The translations under genes were made by a program, and so were the position numbers. From positions 583,872-647,871 of the forward strand of contig NW_027152030.1 in assembly GCF_004359215.1 (NCBI RefSeq): DNA of 64,000 nt, given 5' to 3'. The notes under the pieces are model-generated. The model was not told the origin of the DNA. It did not search any database and was given only the letters and a program-made list of their open reading frames with translations. Below are positions 29,032 through 39,675 of this stretch, in pieces. The number at the start of each line of letters is the position of its first letter. Positions within the stretch are counted from its first letter, which is position 1. Source of the DNA: Bremia lactucae (lineage: Eukaryota > Oomycota > Peronosporomycetes > Peronosporales > Peronosporaceae).

Positions 29032-30300
29032 CTAAAGCAAGCCAACGTAAAACACTGGATGTGTACGCAGCTTGTTGGGAAGGTTTAGCGTATAAGCTAG
29101 GCCCTTCTTGGCCACGAACGTAAATGGTCCAATAAAGCGCGGGCGAAATTTGGTCTTGAAGACCGCGGATACCAAGTTGGTAGGTAGGTTCTTAGCGTTT
29201 AGTAAAACTCGGTCTCCGACCATATACGAATTAATACAGTTTCTGCTTTTGGCATCTGCTTCTTGTTTTTGTTTGTCTTGGCTATCAGCCATCGTATCTC
29301 TTACATGTCTTAAGATACTAAATCGCGTCGCGAGAAACTCGCTTACTTGTTTCCGAACGGTAACAGGGCTGATATCAGCAAGCCTATCGGCCGATTCTCC
29401 CCCACCAAGCCCTTAACCCTGCAGTGGTATCGTTAATGGAACGCGCGGTTGGTAAGACCGTTTACATAGAACACAGTATAGCCTGTAGAGGCATGAACAG
29501 CGTCATTGAACGCAAACTCCACTACTGGGAGCATTGAGCTCCAGCGCTTTGGTGTCTGAGCACACACGCTGCGTTAAACGTCTTCAATGACGCGATTGAC
29601 AAGTTCAGTTCGACCATCGGTCTGTGGATGGTCCGCAGTGGACATCTCCAATCTGGTTATAAGCACTCGGAAAATTGATTTCCAGATTTACCCGTAAAAT
29701 CGGGGATCCCGATCAGAGATAATTGCCACTGGCAAACCATGTTTTCGAAACACGCGATCGATGAACAGCTTAGCTGTACCGTCTCCATCAATGGAATCTG
29801 GCACGGCTGCTTAGTAAGCCATTTTGCTCAAACGGTCAACAAAGACCACTATACCGGAGTTACCGGCTGAATCTTTCGGTAGCCCAAAGACGAAATCCAT
29901 ACTAATGGACTCCCACAATCCTATGGGGACGGGAAGACTCGCCAGTGGCGCAGCAGCATGTGTCGAGGGTTTAATCCGTTGGCACGTTTCGCATGTGCGA
30001 ATATATGTGCTGACCCATTTTTAAAGTTTGGGCCACCGACTCTGGCCTATGAAGCCGTAGGTCTTTTCTCAAGCGAGATGACCACCAAGGACAGTATCGT
30101 GTGCCTCATATTGGATCCGGTACTTCACCTCCTCATCATGAGGAACAATGACACGCGGAGGGTCCGCGATGTTTGTGCAACAGGTTGTTATCGATAGAAA
30201 TCGATGTAACCTTGCACGCAAACGTGCCGCCAATTTAATACCCAATTTGAGTCCTATAACGCTCGTAGCAGAGCTGCACACTGTTTATCCTTGGCGTAAG
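29032..30300 (-). pseudogene. Integrase of family C element
   Basis: Reading right to left: His2-Cys2 domain (30069-30281, PPRVIVPHDEEVKYRIQ), then the core with Asp in a VSVHGLRLP context (Asp lost), Asp in ISDRDPRF and Glu in GRTELVNRVIEDV (about 29570-29900), then the C-terminus at 29032-29292 (GDRVLLNAKNLPTN, RFIGPFTFVAKKG, THPVFYVG). Several stops and frameshifts. Confidence 0.8.
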
Positions 30301-30447
30301 CCGAACTGATTAATTCAGGAATAGGTGACGAGATAGTCGTTGAATGAGAATCTCATAATCCGGCCTGCGTGATAACGCGTCGGCCAAAGCATTTTGCTTG
30401 CCGGGCTTATACTTCACCACGAAGTTGGATTCCGCAAAAAAAGATAG

Positions 30448-30927
30448 TTATCGGGCCATTTTCTGTGAGAGATGGGGCGACTTAGTCGCCGTGCGCAATG
30501 ATGTGTGATCTGTAAAAATCACAAACGGCTTAGAGCCGAGTGGATGACCTCTGAATTTGACGAGAGCATACTTCATAACAAGGAACTCTTTGTCATGAAC
30601 TGGGTAGTTCTTTTCCGCAGCTTTAAGCTTTTTAGACTCGAACGCAATAACACGTTGATGCCCATCAACATCTGTTTGTAACAGAGCACTGCCAATGGCA
30701 AAATCTGATGCGTCAAAGACGATACTGAAAGGCCAATTTGGGTTTGGCAGTACCAGAATCGGGGCATGGATAAGACTACCCTTAACTGCTCGAAAAGCAT
30801 TATTTTCGGTGCTAGTCCAGCACCATTCTATATCTTTCTTTAGGAGTTTAGATAATGGCCTAGCCATATCAGCGTAATTTTTGCTATATTTGTGTAAATA
30901 ATTGGCGAGACCCAACCACTTAAGCAA
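30448..30927 (-). pseudogene. RNase H of family C element
   Basis: 159 codons open. It begins with the RT thumb/connection end (LANYLHKYSKNYADMARPLS) and holds FSIVFDASDFAIGSALLQ, HDKEFLVMKYALVKFRGH, FTDHTSLRTATKSPH and LSQKMAR, the standard gypsy RNase H motifs. Confidence 0.85.
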
Positions 30928-31600
30928 ATCCTTTTGGTTTTTAGGAACCGGCCAATCTACTATGGCTTTTACCTTAGCGGAATCGCTCTAAGGCATCGCT
31001 TTCCAATGAAGTTTTCTAAAGAAGGAATTTCGTCTGCGCCAAAAATGCATTTAGATGCATTGGCATACAATTTTTTTGTGCGCATGCATTCGAGCACTGC
31101 TCGCAAATGGTCTAAATGGTTTTCCATATCCGACCGACCCTGCTCCGCACGACTATGGACAAAAATGTCATCGAAATAAGTCTGTGCATAACCTCGATGA
31201 GGGCGAAACAGTTGCGTCACTAGACGATTAAATGTTGCCGGGGCGTTGGAAAGCCATTGTGGAAAACCAGCCACTCCCATTACATGCCGCTTTGGGTGCT
31301 AACCGCTGTAAGCGGGATATCACTAGCTCGCATAAGCACTTGGTAGTAACCATTGACTAAGTCCAATGCACTGTACATTGTACATCCCACCATATTGTTC
31401 TAAAGAACATCTTTTCTAGGAATGGGGGTTTGGGCTGGTATAGTGGCAGCCTTAAGCTTATTATAAGCATGTACAATGCGCCATTTACCATTTGGCTTTT
31501 TGACACAAAAATGTCGGTGTCGAATGAGGAGATTTGTTCTCTCGTAACATTTCAGCCTCGTGCTTTGCATGGAAGAAATCGTCAATGACGTCACACTGCT
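30928..31600 (-). pseudogene. Reverse transcriptase of family C element
   Basis: The palm with the catalytic motif YFDDIFVHSRAEQG is at 30969-31280, and the fingers part (WRIVHAYNKLKAATIPAQ, PIPRKDV) is at 31400-31594. The two are out of frame with each other because of an indel near 31330-31390. Pseudogene. Confidence 0.85.
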
Positions 31601-32397
31601 CCTTTGGTAAAAGCCATTGTTCTTGTGACACAGTATTTGGTTCCCATTACTAAGTCAATTTCATGATGAACACTTCTATCCGGAGCTAAAACAGATGGTG
31701 GGTTATTACATACCTTATCTTGGAATTCCTTAATTAAGGAATAAAAAGGATCCGTAGGATCTTCCAGGATCGGTGACCCATTTCGCGCACAAAGTGCACC
31801 TTTTGTGTCATCCAGGACAGCTTCGTCTAGAAGTGACGATGAGTTTAACTCAACCATAGGTCGAATGACCATCATTTCAGATAAGTCACCAGTTTTTAAG
31901 ACTCGACCGCACTCATCAATAGACATTTCGTCTAGCTCTAAAAGAGCATGTAACGAGAGGATTGCCGCAAGGCTTACTTCCCCCTCAATGTTACCGGTTA
32001 CGCCATTTACAAGCGTATGTACTTGCTCACTCGTATCACTTTGTGAGGGTATACACGCTTCGTGTCCATCCTGTCTTGGAGTGAAGATGAAGACAATACG
32101 CCTTTTAGAGGCCGGGACATTCACGTCCCCAGGGTTTTCAGCCTGTATTGGTTCTATACAAGACATGGTGTCTAATTTGACATCCGATAAAGAGTTAAAA
32201 AACTCAACTTCCTTATCCAGCGAACGTTTACGTGTCGCCTCACGTGCATTAGGAGGATTTGACCCAAAATGCCCTGGCGAACCGCCAATAGTGTCACTAT
32301 TGACACTTAGGATGGTGCCACCTCGGCCGACCATACTCGGTGGACTTAGACGTGCCACTCCACGTATCTCAGGGATATTGCACGCTGCTTTCAGCAT
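31591..32397 (-). pseudogene. PR-RT linker of family C element
   Basis: 268 codons open. Ser/Asp/Glu-rich sequence ends in the RT entry motif (HEIDLVMGTKYCVT). The linker differs from those of families A and B, which supports a separate family. Confidence 0.7.
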
Positions 32398-32399
32398 TT

Positions 32400-32585
32400 A
32401 GTGAATCGTTAGTATAGCGAGTGTTACTCGACGAAGTACGTGCCGTTTTACTTATTTCTGCTCAGTCGGGCTCAAAATTAATGTTTTTAACATTAGAGTT
32501 TATTAACTCAGACATGCCAATGTCTAAAACAGTGACAGACTCATTCTTGGTATGGCCTGGCTAGAACATCATGAACCGAATTAGT
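32400..32585 (+). pseudogene. Inverted protease piece inside family C element
   Basis: Near 32540-32580 the plus strand reads LILGMAWLEHHEPN, the retropepsin C-terminal signature, although the surrounding element is on the minus strand. The minus-strand protease further right (about 32830-32860) breaks off at the point (YDLI) where this piece would continue, which suggests a local inversion. Confidence 0.5.
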
Positions 32586-32703
32586 AATATTTATTGTGAG
32601 GAGTAGCTTCTCCAGACAAGCTATTGATAAGCCTTTCTGGCAAAAGCCACGGCTTCTTTTCAGGGGCGAGATGAGACATTTTACTGTCTTCACTCCCCTG
32701 ACC
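32586..32703 (-). repeat. Fragment of family A 3' region inserted in family C protease
   Basis: About 118 bp match 6918-7035 and 46445-46555 closely. On the minus strand they read the antisense ORF 2 piece KKPWLLPERLINSLSG. It is an isolated transfer between element families. Confidence 0.7.
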
Positions 32704-33130
32704 GTGGATCAATTGGAAGTCTAAGACCTTAGGCGCCACGCGCAATATTCCTAGCAAAGTTTTGGAGAGTCATGGACCCACCTTTGCTAGGCAACAAATG
32801 AGATCATATCTCGAATCCAAATCAAGGACGAGACAGCGTTCCATACTGTCAAAGTCCAGAAACTTTATACCTAAGTTCAATGGAACTTTGGGAACAGTGA
32901 CCCGAGTCCCTGTCCCTAAGCAAACAGTGTTATTGTATTATCTCCATGCGCTCTAAGTACCTCCACGTATTGTTGATTTCCCTCAATAGAAAGGCGTCGA
33001 GCATAATTGCAAGACACTCCTGAGTCAATTAAAATTGACCACGGCTTACCAAAGCCCTTTACAATCGAAATGAGCACCAAGCTAATTGGGGCAAGGTTCT
33101 ATTTATTCTCACCTCCTTGAGGTTTAACCG
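32704..33130 (-). pseudogene. Protease of family C element, split
   Basis: The minus strand reads PWSILIDSGVSCNYARRLSI (retropepsin Asp-Ser-Gly) at about 32985-33050 and MERCLVLDLDSRYDLI near 32830-32880. The domain end is displaced to 32540-32580 on the other strand. Confidence 0.65.
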
Positions 33131-33163
33131 AGCCTAGGTCTTCCCCAGAAGGGCGCCCCGCAT

Positions 33164-34230
33164 CTACTGGGTATCGACGTTTCCCCGCACCGTACCAGAT
33201 CTCTGGTATAGGTCGGAGTTGGAGCTCTTTCGGGCTTTACGCAAATTTCGAAGTGGGCAGGCAGGGCGTAAATGTTTCGTGCATTCGCGCACATAACATC
33301 TACGGATGGTCTTATGCTGTTCCACAGCTTGAAGAGCCTCTTCTCCTTCCTCAACGAGGCTTATAAACATAGGTTCCGCTCTATTAGACGGAACCCATGT
33401 GCTCGAAGAGCTTGTTCGGTAAACAGGCGTGCTAACGCGGGCAGACTTAAAGTCAAAGTCGGCGCGTAGCGCTATGGCAACTGCCTCTTCGAACGTAGCC
33501 GGATGAGATCGGAACAATTCCGTCCGGGCAATGCCTTCATTGAGACCCCCCATAAAAAAGGTCACTACAATTGCCTCTTGCACCGGGTCTTGATGCATAG
33601 ATGCAATGAGAGTTCTCAACTCCTGGACAAAGACCCCCAGGGTTCTTTTACCCTGCCGAGTCGCTAGGAGTCGTGCTCGCATGCAAAAAGCCTGATCAGG
33701 CGGTGCAAACATGCTGGTCACTTGCTGTTTCAGCGAATCCCATGAGGGGAAAGCGTCGTTTATGGATGTGCTGCACATTAATGCCCACTCTATGGCTCTA
33801 CCTCCAAGTTTGGACATGGCCATAGCCACATTTGCCTTTCTGGTAAGAACAAGACGTAATCAATGGACATTTCCATTTGCTCAATTCAAAAAGGGAGATT
33901 TTCTCCCTCTTTTCCCTCATTTTTTTTTACATTTACAGTTAGAGGGCGAGCCCTCGGCTCTGAGTCAGGTACGGAGATGTACCGGGTAGGCATAGATGCC
34001 GCTAAAGGGTCCTGTACCTGACCGATCAGGGAGGCTTTGTACCGCATGAAAGCTTCAAGCCTTGCATGCAGGACCTCTGGTCCCTGGGAAATAATAAATT
34101 CCACGTGCTCAAGCCCGAATAAGATTTTGAGCTTGTCATAAGCGGCGCGTTGCGCTTCTGACAATTCTGGAACCTCTTTCACTGTCGTAAAAAATAAGTC
34201 TTGTAAAGACTCAGGCGTAGGTTGACTACG
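33164..34230 (-). pseudogene. gag of family C element
   Basis: The upper part (about 34226-33886) and lower part (33829-33164, 221 codons) are in different frames. The lower part has a gag domain (WDSLKQQVTSMFAPPDQ, LLATRQGKRTLGVFVQELRT, VVTFFMGGLNEGIARTELF) and a Cys-rich end. The part nearest the LTR is Glu/Leu-rich and has no clear ATG before 34182. Confidence 0.75.
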
Positions 34231-34240
34231 AGTGCTACCA
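34231..34240 (-). other. Primer-binding site of family C element
   Basis: The minus strand reads TGGTAGCACT two bases inside the LTR, the same motif and spacing as in family A. Confidence 0.6.
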
Positions 34241-34242
34241 GG

Positions 34243-34727
34243 TGTAGCGGAGCTATCACGCTCCTAAAGTCAGAGAAAGACTCTCAGACTCAGAGAGTCA
34301 CTTAGTTCTATTGAGCTTATGGGTTTAACAACTCTGGGAGTCGTACATGCTATTAAAGCTTAAGGAATCCTAGTTCAAGGGATTCAGGGGTTCGTAAAGC
34401 CAAGTGGCAACTAGTGCCCAAGAGGATATACCTTAGAAAGGCTTCTATCTCTTACAAATCAATGCGCAAGCCTTAGGAAGGCACTTAACGCTTTAAGATC
34501 AATGAGGAACTGCACTTTATTTAATTATTTAAATCTAAAAACCTTACCCTAGCTAATTTAAAATAGATTTCGGCCCCAGATTTATATCTGGCGGCGACCA
34601 CATAATTATTGCCCATATTTAATGGGATTTAAGCAACTAACTATTTTAAAATTAGATAAAGGGTATTTTACCCATTTAGTAAATGTACCACAACAACGGT
34701 TCTCCAACCGATGTGTGCCCCATTACA
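34243..34727 (-). repeat. 5' LTR of family C element
   Basis: 485 bp. On the minus strand it starts TGTAATGGGG and ends CCGCTACA, with TG...CA ends, and is followed by the primer-binding site. The matching left LTR is not found, because the element is cut at about 28118 by copy A2. Confidence 0.7.
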
Positions 34728-34756
34728 CTATCAGCTTAAAGACATGAACTTTCCCT

Positions 34757-35197
34757 AGTGACCCTGCCAGTTTAGCAGTGGTCAATAAAACTACGTCCTA
34801 TGACCGACCTCTCGGCGGTATCATAGGCGAGTTTGATGCTAAAAGCGTGAGCGAGGCTCAACGCTTTTTGATTAAGCGATTAGCCATCACACGAAAAGTC
34901 CGTGACGAGATGGCAAGCGCACAGGACAAGCAAAAAGAATATGCTGACCGAAATGGTCTCAAAATTAACGAACGCTTTAAAGTGGGTGAAAAAGTACTAT
35001 TAAGTATTGCTACCCTACCTAAAAATGCAATTTTTGTACTACCTGGAGGTACTACGAAGTTGTTGCACCGTTTCATTGGGCCCTTTAAGGTGGTAATAGA
35101 GGTTGGTGACTCAAATTATAGGCTCACCCTTCCCTCGTATATAAAGACGCGCCGTATTTTAAGTGGGTCGTCTGAAACGGTATGTAGACTCAAATGA
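34757..35197 (+). pseudogene. Integrase C-terminus of a truncated family B element
   Basis: Reads TSYDRPLGGIIGEFDAK, ITRKVRDEMASAQDKQKEYAD, FKVGEKVLLS and LLHRFIGPFKVV, matching 49500-49750 on the other strand. The element starts here without gag, PR or RT. Confidence 0.8.
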
Positions 35198-35258
35198 GCC
35201 TCATACCCCCATTCGTCGAAGAAGACGATGGTGACGCCGACTGTGAGTCTAGCGGCGA

Positions 35259-36245
35259 TCAGATGAGGGAGACGGTGAATTTACTTGGTGACTGCCTATG
35301 AAAAGGAGCACCAGCTGAGGCCTCTTCGCTAGTCTCAAATGGACTAGCAGAAGTAGCGTAGTGAGAAGAAACAGGGGGTACAGTACCGCCCATGATTTCT
35401 TTCACACGCAAGCGGGCGATATTAATTCGCTGCGACCGCTGTATCATCGCATCGGAATGCGGATGAATGCGGCGCAAGAATTTCGCCTCGTATTGGTCGG
35501 GCGTTTCATTTAAACGCAACACGACCGGGTCTTCCATAATTTAATGACACCATAATAGTTTTGAGCATTTAGAAAAGCGCGTTTTTTGAGCGACGCTATT
35601 GTCCCGTTTACACGAGGCCATTCAGAGAGAGGGAGCATAAGTGATATGCCACCCGTCACACAGCCACGTTTAATACGGCTGGCTTGTGACAGCGACTAAG
35701 CACATTCACGCGTCGTCGGCGGAGCGTTACGCTCAGAATCCTCTATGTCAGAACCATTATGGATAATGGTCTGAGCAAAAGACGGTGTGGTTTTACCCAA
35801 CGGAGAAGCGGCTGCGCCTTTATGGGCAGCGCTCGCAATAACCGTCGCTGCGCTATCCAGCGCAGACGACGAGACAGCATTCGTAAGTGTTGCTGTCTCC
35901 ATGTTATGAGCAATGATAGAAGTTTGGATGGGCAATAATGTGCCATCATCCTTCCTCGTGAGATCCTTGTCCGCATCATTACTTTGAGGTGACGGCAACG
36001 GTCTCGACTCATTGTAGTCGACAATGAGCGACGGATCAACATCCTCACTGATTAAGTGGGATGAATCCTTAAGCCCCGTTAACGCGACAGCAGCAGTAGC
36101 GGTCGGCGTTTCAGCTAAGGCATTGGACGCTGCAGGGCGTGTTAACGCGGCGCGCGCGCTAAATGCAAGAGTTAGTGGGCGTCTTCGCAGACGACCCTCC
36201 AACGTTGCCCATGTAGGTGGCACCTTTGGCGCCGTGTATGAAAAC
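35259..36245 (-). pseudogene. Antisense ORF of family B (copy 1), near complete
   Basis: On the strand opposite to pol, between integrase and the 3' LTR. Two long open stretches (36223-35696, 175 codons, and 35537-35259, 92 codons) are joined by an interrupted piece. Sequence: a basic N-terminus; an Ala/Thr-rich part; DVDPSLIVDYNESRPLPSPQ (35984-36043); QTIIHNG; NAPPTT; and a C-terminal part with DQYEAKFLRR, QRSQRIN and RVKEIMGGTVPP (35376-35501). The same motifs recur at 48560-48814 and 59757-60600 on the strand opposite to their pol. No known domain. The start codon is lost in this copy. Confidence 0.6.
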
Positions 36246-36379
36246 AGAGGTCGCTAGAGTGAATCAGAGACTTAGCGGCGCGTCAAGCAGCATAGTTCTT
36301 CCTTCCACTTTATCGAAGTTTAAAATGTAACTTCGTTCTTTAAGGGAGTGGATAGTGTAACTGGCTAAAGTTGCCCTAA
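36246..36379. other. Spacer between antisense ORF and family B 3' LTR
   Basis: No frame. The TGTAACTGGCTAAAGTTGCC stretch just before the LTR recurs, inverted, at 48475-48500 next to another family B LTR. Confidence 0.45.
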
Positions 36380-36886
36380 TGTTACACAGTCCCCGTTAAA
36401 TACACTTGGTGTACTCAAGGGGATGGTCAATTTCTTAAATAAAGTAATTAGACCCACCACTTGAGTGTGGTTCACATTTGTGACCAACCCTTGTGTATGT
36501 GATGCACATAGGTGCATTCACATTAGGAGGGATGTCGCCTAGCGTCATCCGTTACGCGAGATATATAGAGATACGCTCGCAAAACATATTAGTGTAATCA
36601 ATAGAGATGACAGTTCAATTTGGTAAAAATTGGAATTTATATTTAATGCGATTATATTTAAATCGGTCTCAAACTACTTTCTACTTATCAAGTGCGCACG
36701 AGGAGTCGAATCACCGCTCCCGTGACGACACGTTTACCAGAGTACCTAGTGCGTTGGATGAGGTCGCTAAGGCGCCCACCACAATTACCTCACGGCACAC
36801 GAAATTAGACGGTCAAACAGCTTCTCCGCTGCGCTAGGGTGTGTGCTTAAGTAGAGCGTGCCCCCATAAAGACTTGCCCACCTACA
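36380..36886 (+). repeat. Family B LTR (3' LTR)
   Basis: 507 bp, starting TGTTACACAGTCCCC and ending CACCTACA. It matches 47985-48479 in reverse orientation along its whole length. No duplicated target site could be confirmed. Confidence 0.8.
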
Positions 36887-37096
36887 ACTTTCAACTTAAG
36901 AAGTGCGCACGTGAAGACGGATTACCGCTTCCGTGACGACACTTGTACTAAAGTACTTAGCTCGTTGGGTGAGGTCGCTTAGGGGCCCACCAACAATCTC
37001 ACTGCACGTGTGAGAAGACGGTCAAACCGCCTTCTCACTGTGCCTAAAGGTGTGTGCGTAAGTAGAGCGTGGCTGCTATAGTAGCACCTGTCTACA
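36887..37096 (+). repeat. Partial family B LTR abutting the previous one
   Basis: About 210 bp repeat the right-hand third of the LTR just before it (AAGTGCGCACG, GTGACGACAC, GTAGAGCGTGG) and end TCTACA. It is a second, diverged LTR end in the same orientation with no spacer. Confidence 0.7.
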
Positions 37097-38124
37097 CCCA
37101 CCCTTGTGTCTTAATGTGCTTTCGCATTTAAGGGGATCAAGACATCATCTGCGATTTAAAAAAGTAAGCTCGCCATGCAGGAATACACATCTACAGATGG
37201 CATCCAATCATTGGATAAAGTTTATATTTAATTACATTTGGTTTAAATATATTTCCCTAGTCGAACGTGAATAAAACAGTGTCTAGTTTTAATCTAGCCA
37301 CATCATTTGTCAAAAGGATCCAAAAAGACGAGTGAAGGTATTCTACTTTCATACTTCACTCCTACTTAGTGGCTTGCACTTCATTTGCTGCATCATTGGG
37401 GACAAAATAATACTTTTATTGTTGCCTAAATTGTTTATCGGGCATATAAATCTAAAATTCCCTTGCGGATCTCCAATATCAATGACGCTATTATAGGATA
37501 CTTCTTGTCCTCAAAACTGCATCTCATGCTTTACGCGCAAGTAAAAATATCGTTTGCCTTGCAAAAGGATATATGGAGCTTTGATTTCTCGTGGTGAAGC
37601 GTGTGTCGACACAATATTGGTTAAAACGCAACTTTTTAAAATGGCTGTGTCATCACTCCCGGGGCTAACTATATTTTGGTGTTGTCGCATGGTGTTAAGT
37701 CATCTGGTCGCTCAATCGTCGCATGAATACCCAATTTTCTCTTCCAGATGATTTCAATTATCGATGAGCGTGATGTATATATTTGAAATTTCGTTTCTGC
37801 AGCTGGTGGTAAAAACATGGTCTTAATTAATCTGAACTTTTTTCCAGCTCAATGCTTGCGATGCGAAATAACGCATGAATGTCGCATCCATTTCCGAACA
37901 GTCCAAGAAAGTTGCTGGAAGTTTTTTTTACGGCATCTCGATTAGTTGTCGGCTTGCTTCCGATATTGTGACCACAGCAATTGTTGAGCTTGTACAATGG
38001 TTCGATATGACATTACTTTATATCTTAATGGCGCAATGAGTCTATTAAATACCTAAGCACGTGATATTGGCTGCAAAATATTCAATATGTTGTGCTTTGT
38101 CTTATTTGTTAAGCAAACGTGTCG
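37097..38124. other. AT-rich non-transposon region, no gene seen
   Basis: About 1 kb without a convincing coding frame or repeat. It contains only short unsupported frames. It probably belongs to the host chromosome around the effector candidate. Confidence 0.5.
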
Positions 38125-38406
38125 TTAATTTTCGTGCAAAAAGAAGCCATCATATTTATATGAATCAGATGCCGGCTCTATTTGTCGCAACGAAAAAGTC
38201 AAGATTTCCACGTGTCCTACGCTAAAAGGCTTTATCTCCGTCCAGGAACGGGAGGATGTCGTCCCGCTCACGTCTTGTCCATAAAAGTGGATTCGCGCAT
38301 GCCAGCGCATCACGTTATCCGCTCGTTCTTTTTTTAAGAAACTTCGGTTGGGGGAGGCACAAATTGCTAAACAGTGACATTCTTGTATGATAAACAGGAC
38401 TGTCAT
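38125..38406 (-). CDS. Hypothetical small protein or gene remnant
   Basis: 93 codons from an ATG at 38406. The last two thirds read like a folded protein (IHFYGQDVSG, then SVGHVEILTFSLRQ), while the first third is less convincing. No signal peptide, no RXLR, no recognised family. It may be the last exon of a gene or a pseudogene. It lies 340 bp before, and divergent to, the effector promoter. Confidence 0.3.
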   Translation of the reverse strand: MTVLFIIQECHCLAICASPNRSFLKKERADNVMRWHARIHFYGQDVSGTTSSRSWTEIKPFSVGHVEILTFSLRQIEPASDSYKYDGFFLHEN

Positions 38407-38748
38407 GTCTACTCTTTATCTATCATAAGATATTTATTGCCCGATAGCCACTGCAAACTAACAAAGCCTATGGTCACCGCACAGTCAGGTCCCCCATTCT
38501 ATTTCAAGCAAGATAAATGGTATTGGATCTTCCACCTGATCGGAGTTTTTCGAAAGTCTCGTTATATTAGCTCATACTTGCTATTGTTAGCGTCACTATC
38601 CCTTACAACTTGCATAAAAAATCTAATCTTTTTCGCATTAGGTCTACTGCGACAAGGCTACCACCACTTCATTGGTGGCAATCGATTGCATGACTCGTCT
38701 AATTTTAATTTTTGTTTTCAAGAGACCGCTACAGTTTTAATTGGAGCG

Positions 38749-38767
38749 AGTCATTATCATTTTGCTT
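38749..38767 (+). promoter_or_regulatory. Oomycete initiator plus flanking promoter region (INR-FPR-like)
   Basis: AGTCATTATCATTTTGCTT resembles the Phytophthora consensus GCTCATTYYNCAWTTT, one base shorter in the middle. It lies about 45-60 bp before the ATG at 38811, the usual distance for oomycete transcription starts. Confidence 0.55.
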
Positions 38768-38810
38768 CCGTCTCAGTAAGATCTCTTTCTTTCTTATTTC
38801 AACGAGCGAC

Positions 38811-39236
38811 ATGGTGCGTATGCTCCTGATTAGCAGTATTTTTGTGTCTGCGATTTCCCTCGGAGATTCGAGTGCTTTCCTCGTAGCCGCTAATATAGAG
38901 CAGGAAATGCGTGACACAATCCCAGTCGCGCCAGTTGCTAGATACCTGAAAGCTGGAGAACTGCGCAAATCTGCGAAATCTGAGGAGAGAATGTTTTCCA
39001 GCTCCAAACTATTCAAATTCTCCAAAGAAGACGAGAAGTTGTTCCAAGAAGCCGCGAAAGAGATTACTGATACAGCTTCAACCGCAAAAGGAGCTACAAG
39101 CAAATCAGAGACTGTAAAAAGAGAGATAGACCCAGTTGAAAAAACAATGGCAGCAAAAAGAAGAAAAAGAGCCGATGCAAGAAAGAGAATAGATCTTGAA
39201 AATGGCATGGAAAAGCTCAATACAGATGACAACTAA
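38811..39236 (+). CDS. Putative secreted RXLR-like (RXLK-dEER) effector
   Basis: 141 residues from the ATG at 38811 (the frame is open 33 codons further up, but the upstream part is not signal-like and lies over the promoter). Residues 1-26 are a hydrophobic signal peptide (MVRMLLISSIFVSAIS...). RYLK at 44-47 sits where RXLR motifs sit, and EER at 58-60 follows 10 residues later. The remaining about 80 residues are Lys/Glu-rich and predicted helical, ending in a basic KRRKRADARKR cluster (116-126) that could be a nuclear signal. RXLR-dEER proteins are secreted by oomycete plant pathogens and act in host cells; Lys for the last Arg is a known degenerate form in downy mildews. No WY domain is visible. 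The target is unknown. Confidence 0.7.
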   Translation: MVRMLLISSIFVSAISLGDSSAFLVAANIEQEMRDTIPVAPVARYLKAGELRKSAKSEERMFSSSKLFKFSKEDEKLFQEAAKEITDTASTAKGATSKSETVKREIDPVEKTMAAKRRKRADARKRIDLENGMEKLNTDDN

Positions 39237-39675
39237 AAGGATAATACAAACAACAATGATGCTACGTAATTTAATGTTGATGTATTAATTAAATCTGTAA
39301 GCGTCAAATTTTACTTGACATTTAAAAGCTATTGAAGTAGTACACTCCGAATTATTTCTGGTTGTCAATTTCGTCAATTTGTTAATTGCGCTGGAGCATA
39401 TGTTAGGTGAATACGGGGTAATTTCTTAAAGGCATTCAGGTCATATTTAAAAAGCCCTGTAAGTACATTGTAATGGTGTTTCCGTTTCATAAATATTATT
39501 TTCGGTAAGAGGAATAATAAATACGATTTCCTTTAAGAGAAAATCAATAGATTTTTTGGTCTTTTATCAAATTCGACTTAACAGTTCCAATATTACCAAT
39601 TTTGGTAATATTGACGCGATAAGACAGTGATTCTTTTAATTGGTTGATTTTAGTTTGAATCAACCGATCTACACG
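39237..39675. other. AT-rich 3' flank of the effector candidate with a 26-bp palindrome
   Basis: No gene. 39588-39613 is a perfect inverted repeat with 12-bp arms (CAATATTACCAA) and a TT centre. It may be a cruciform or RNA hairpin; a link to termination is only a guess. Confidence 0.5.
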
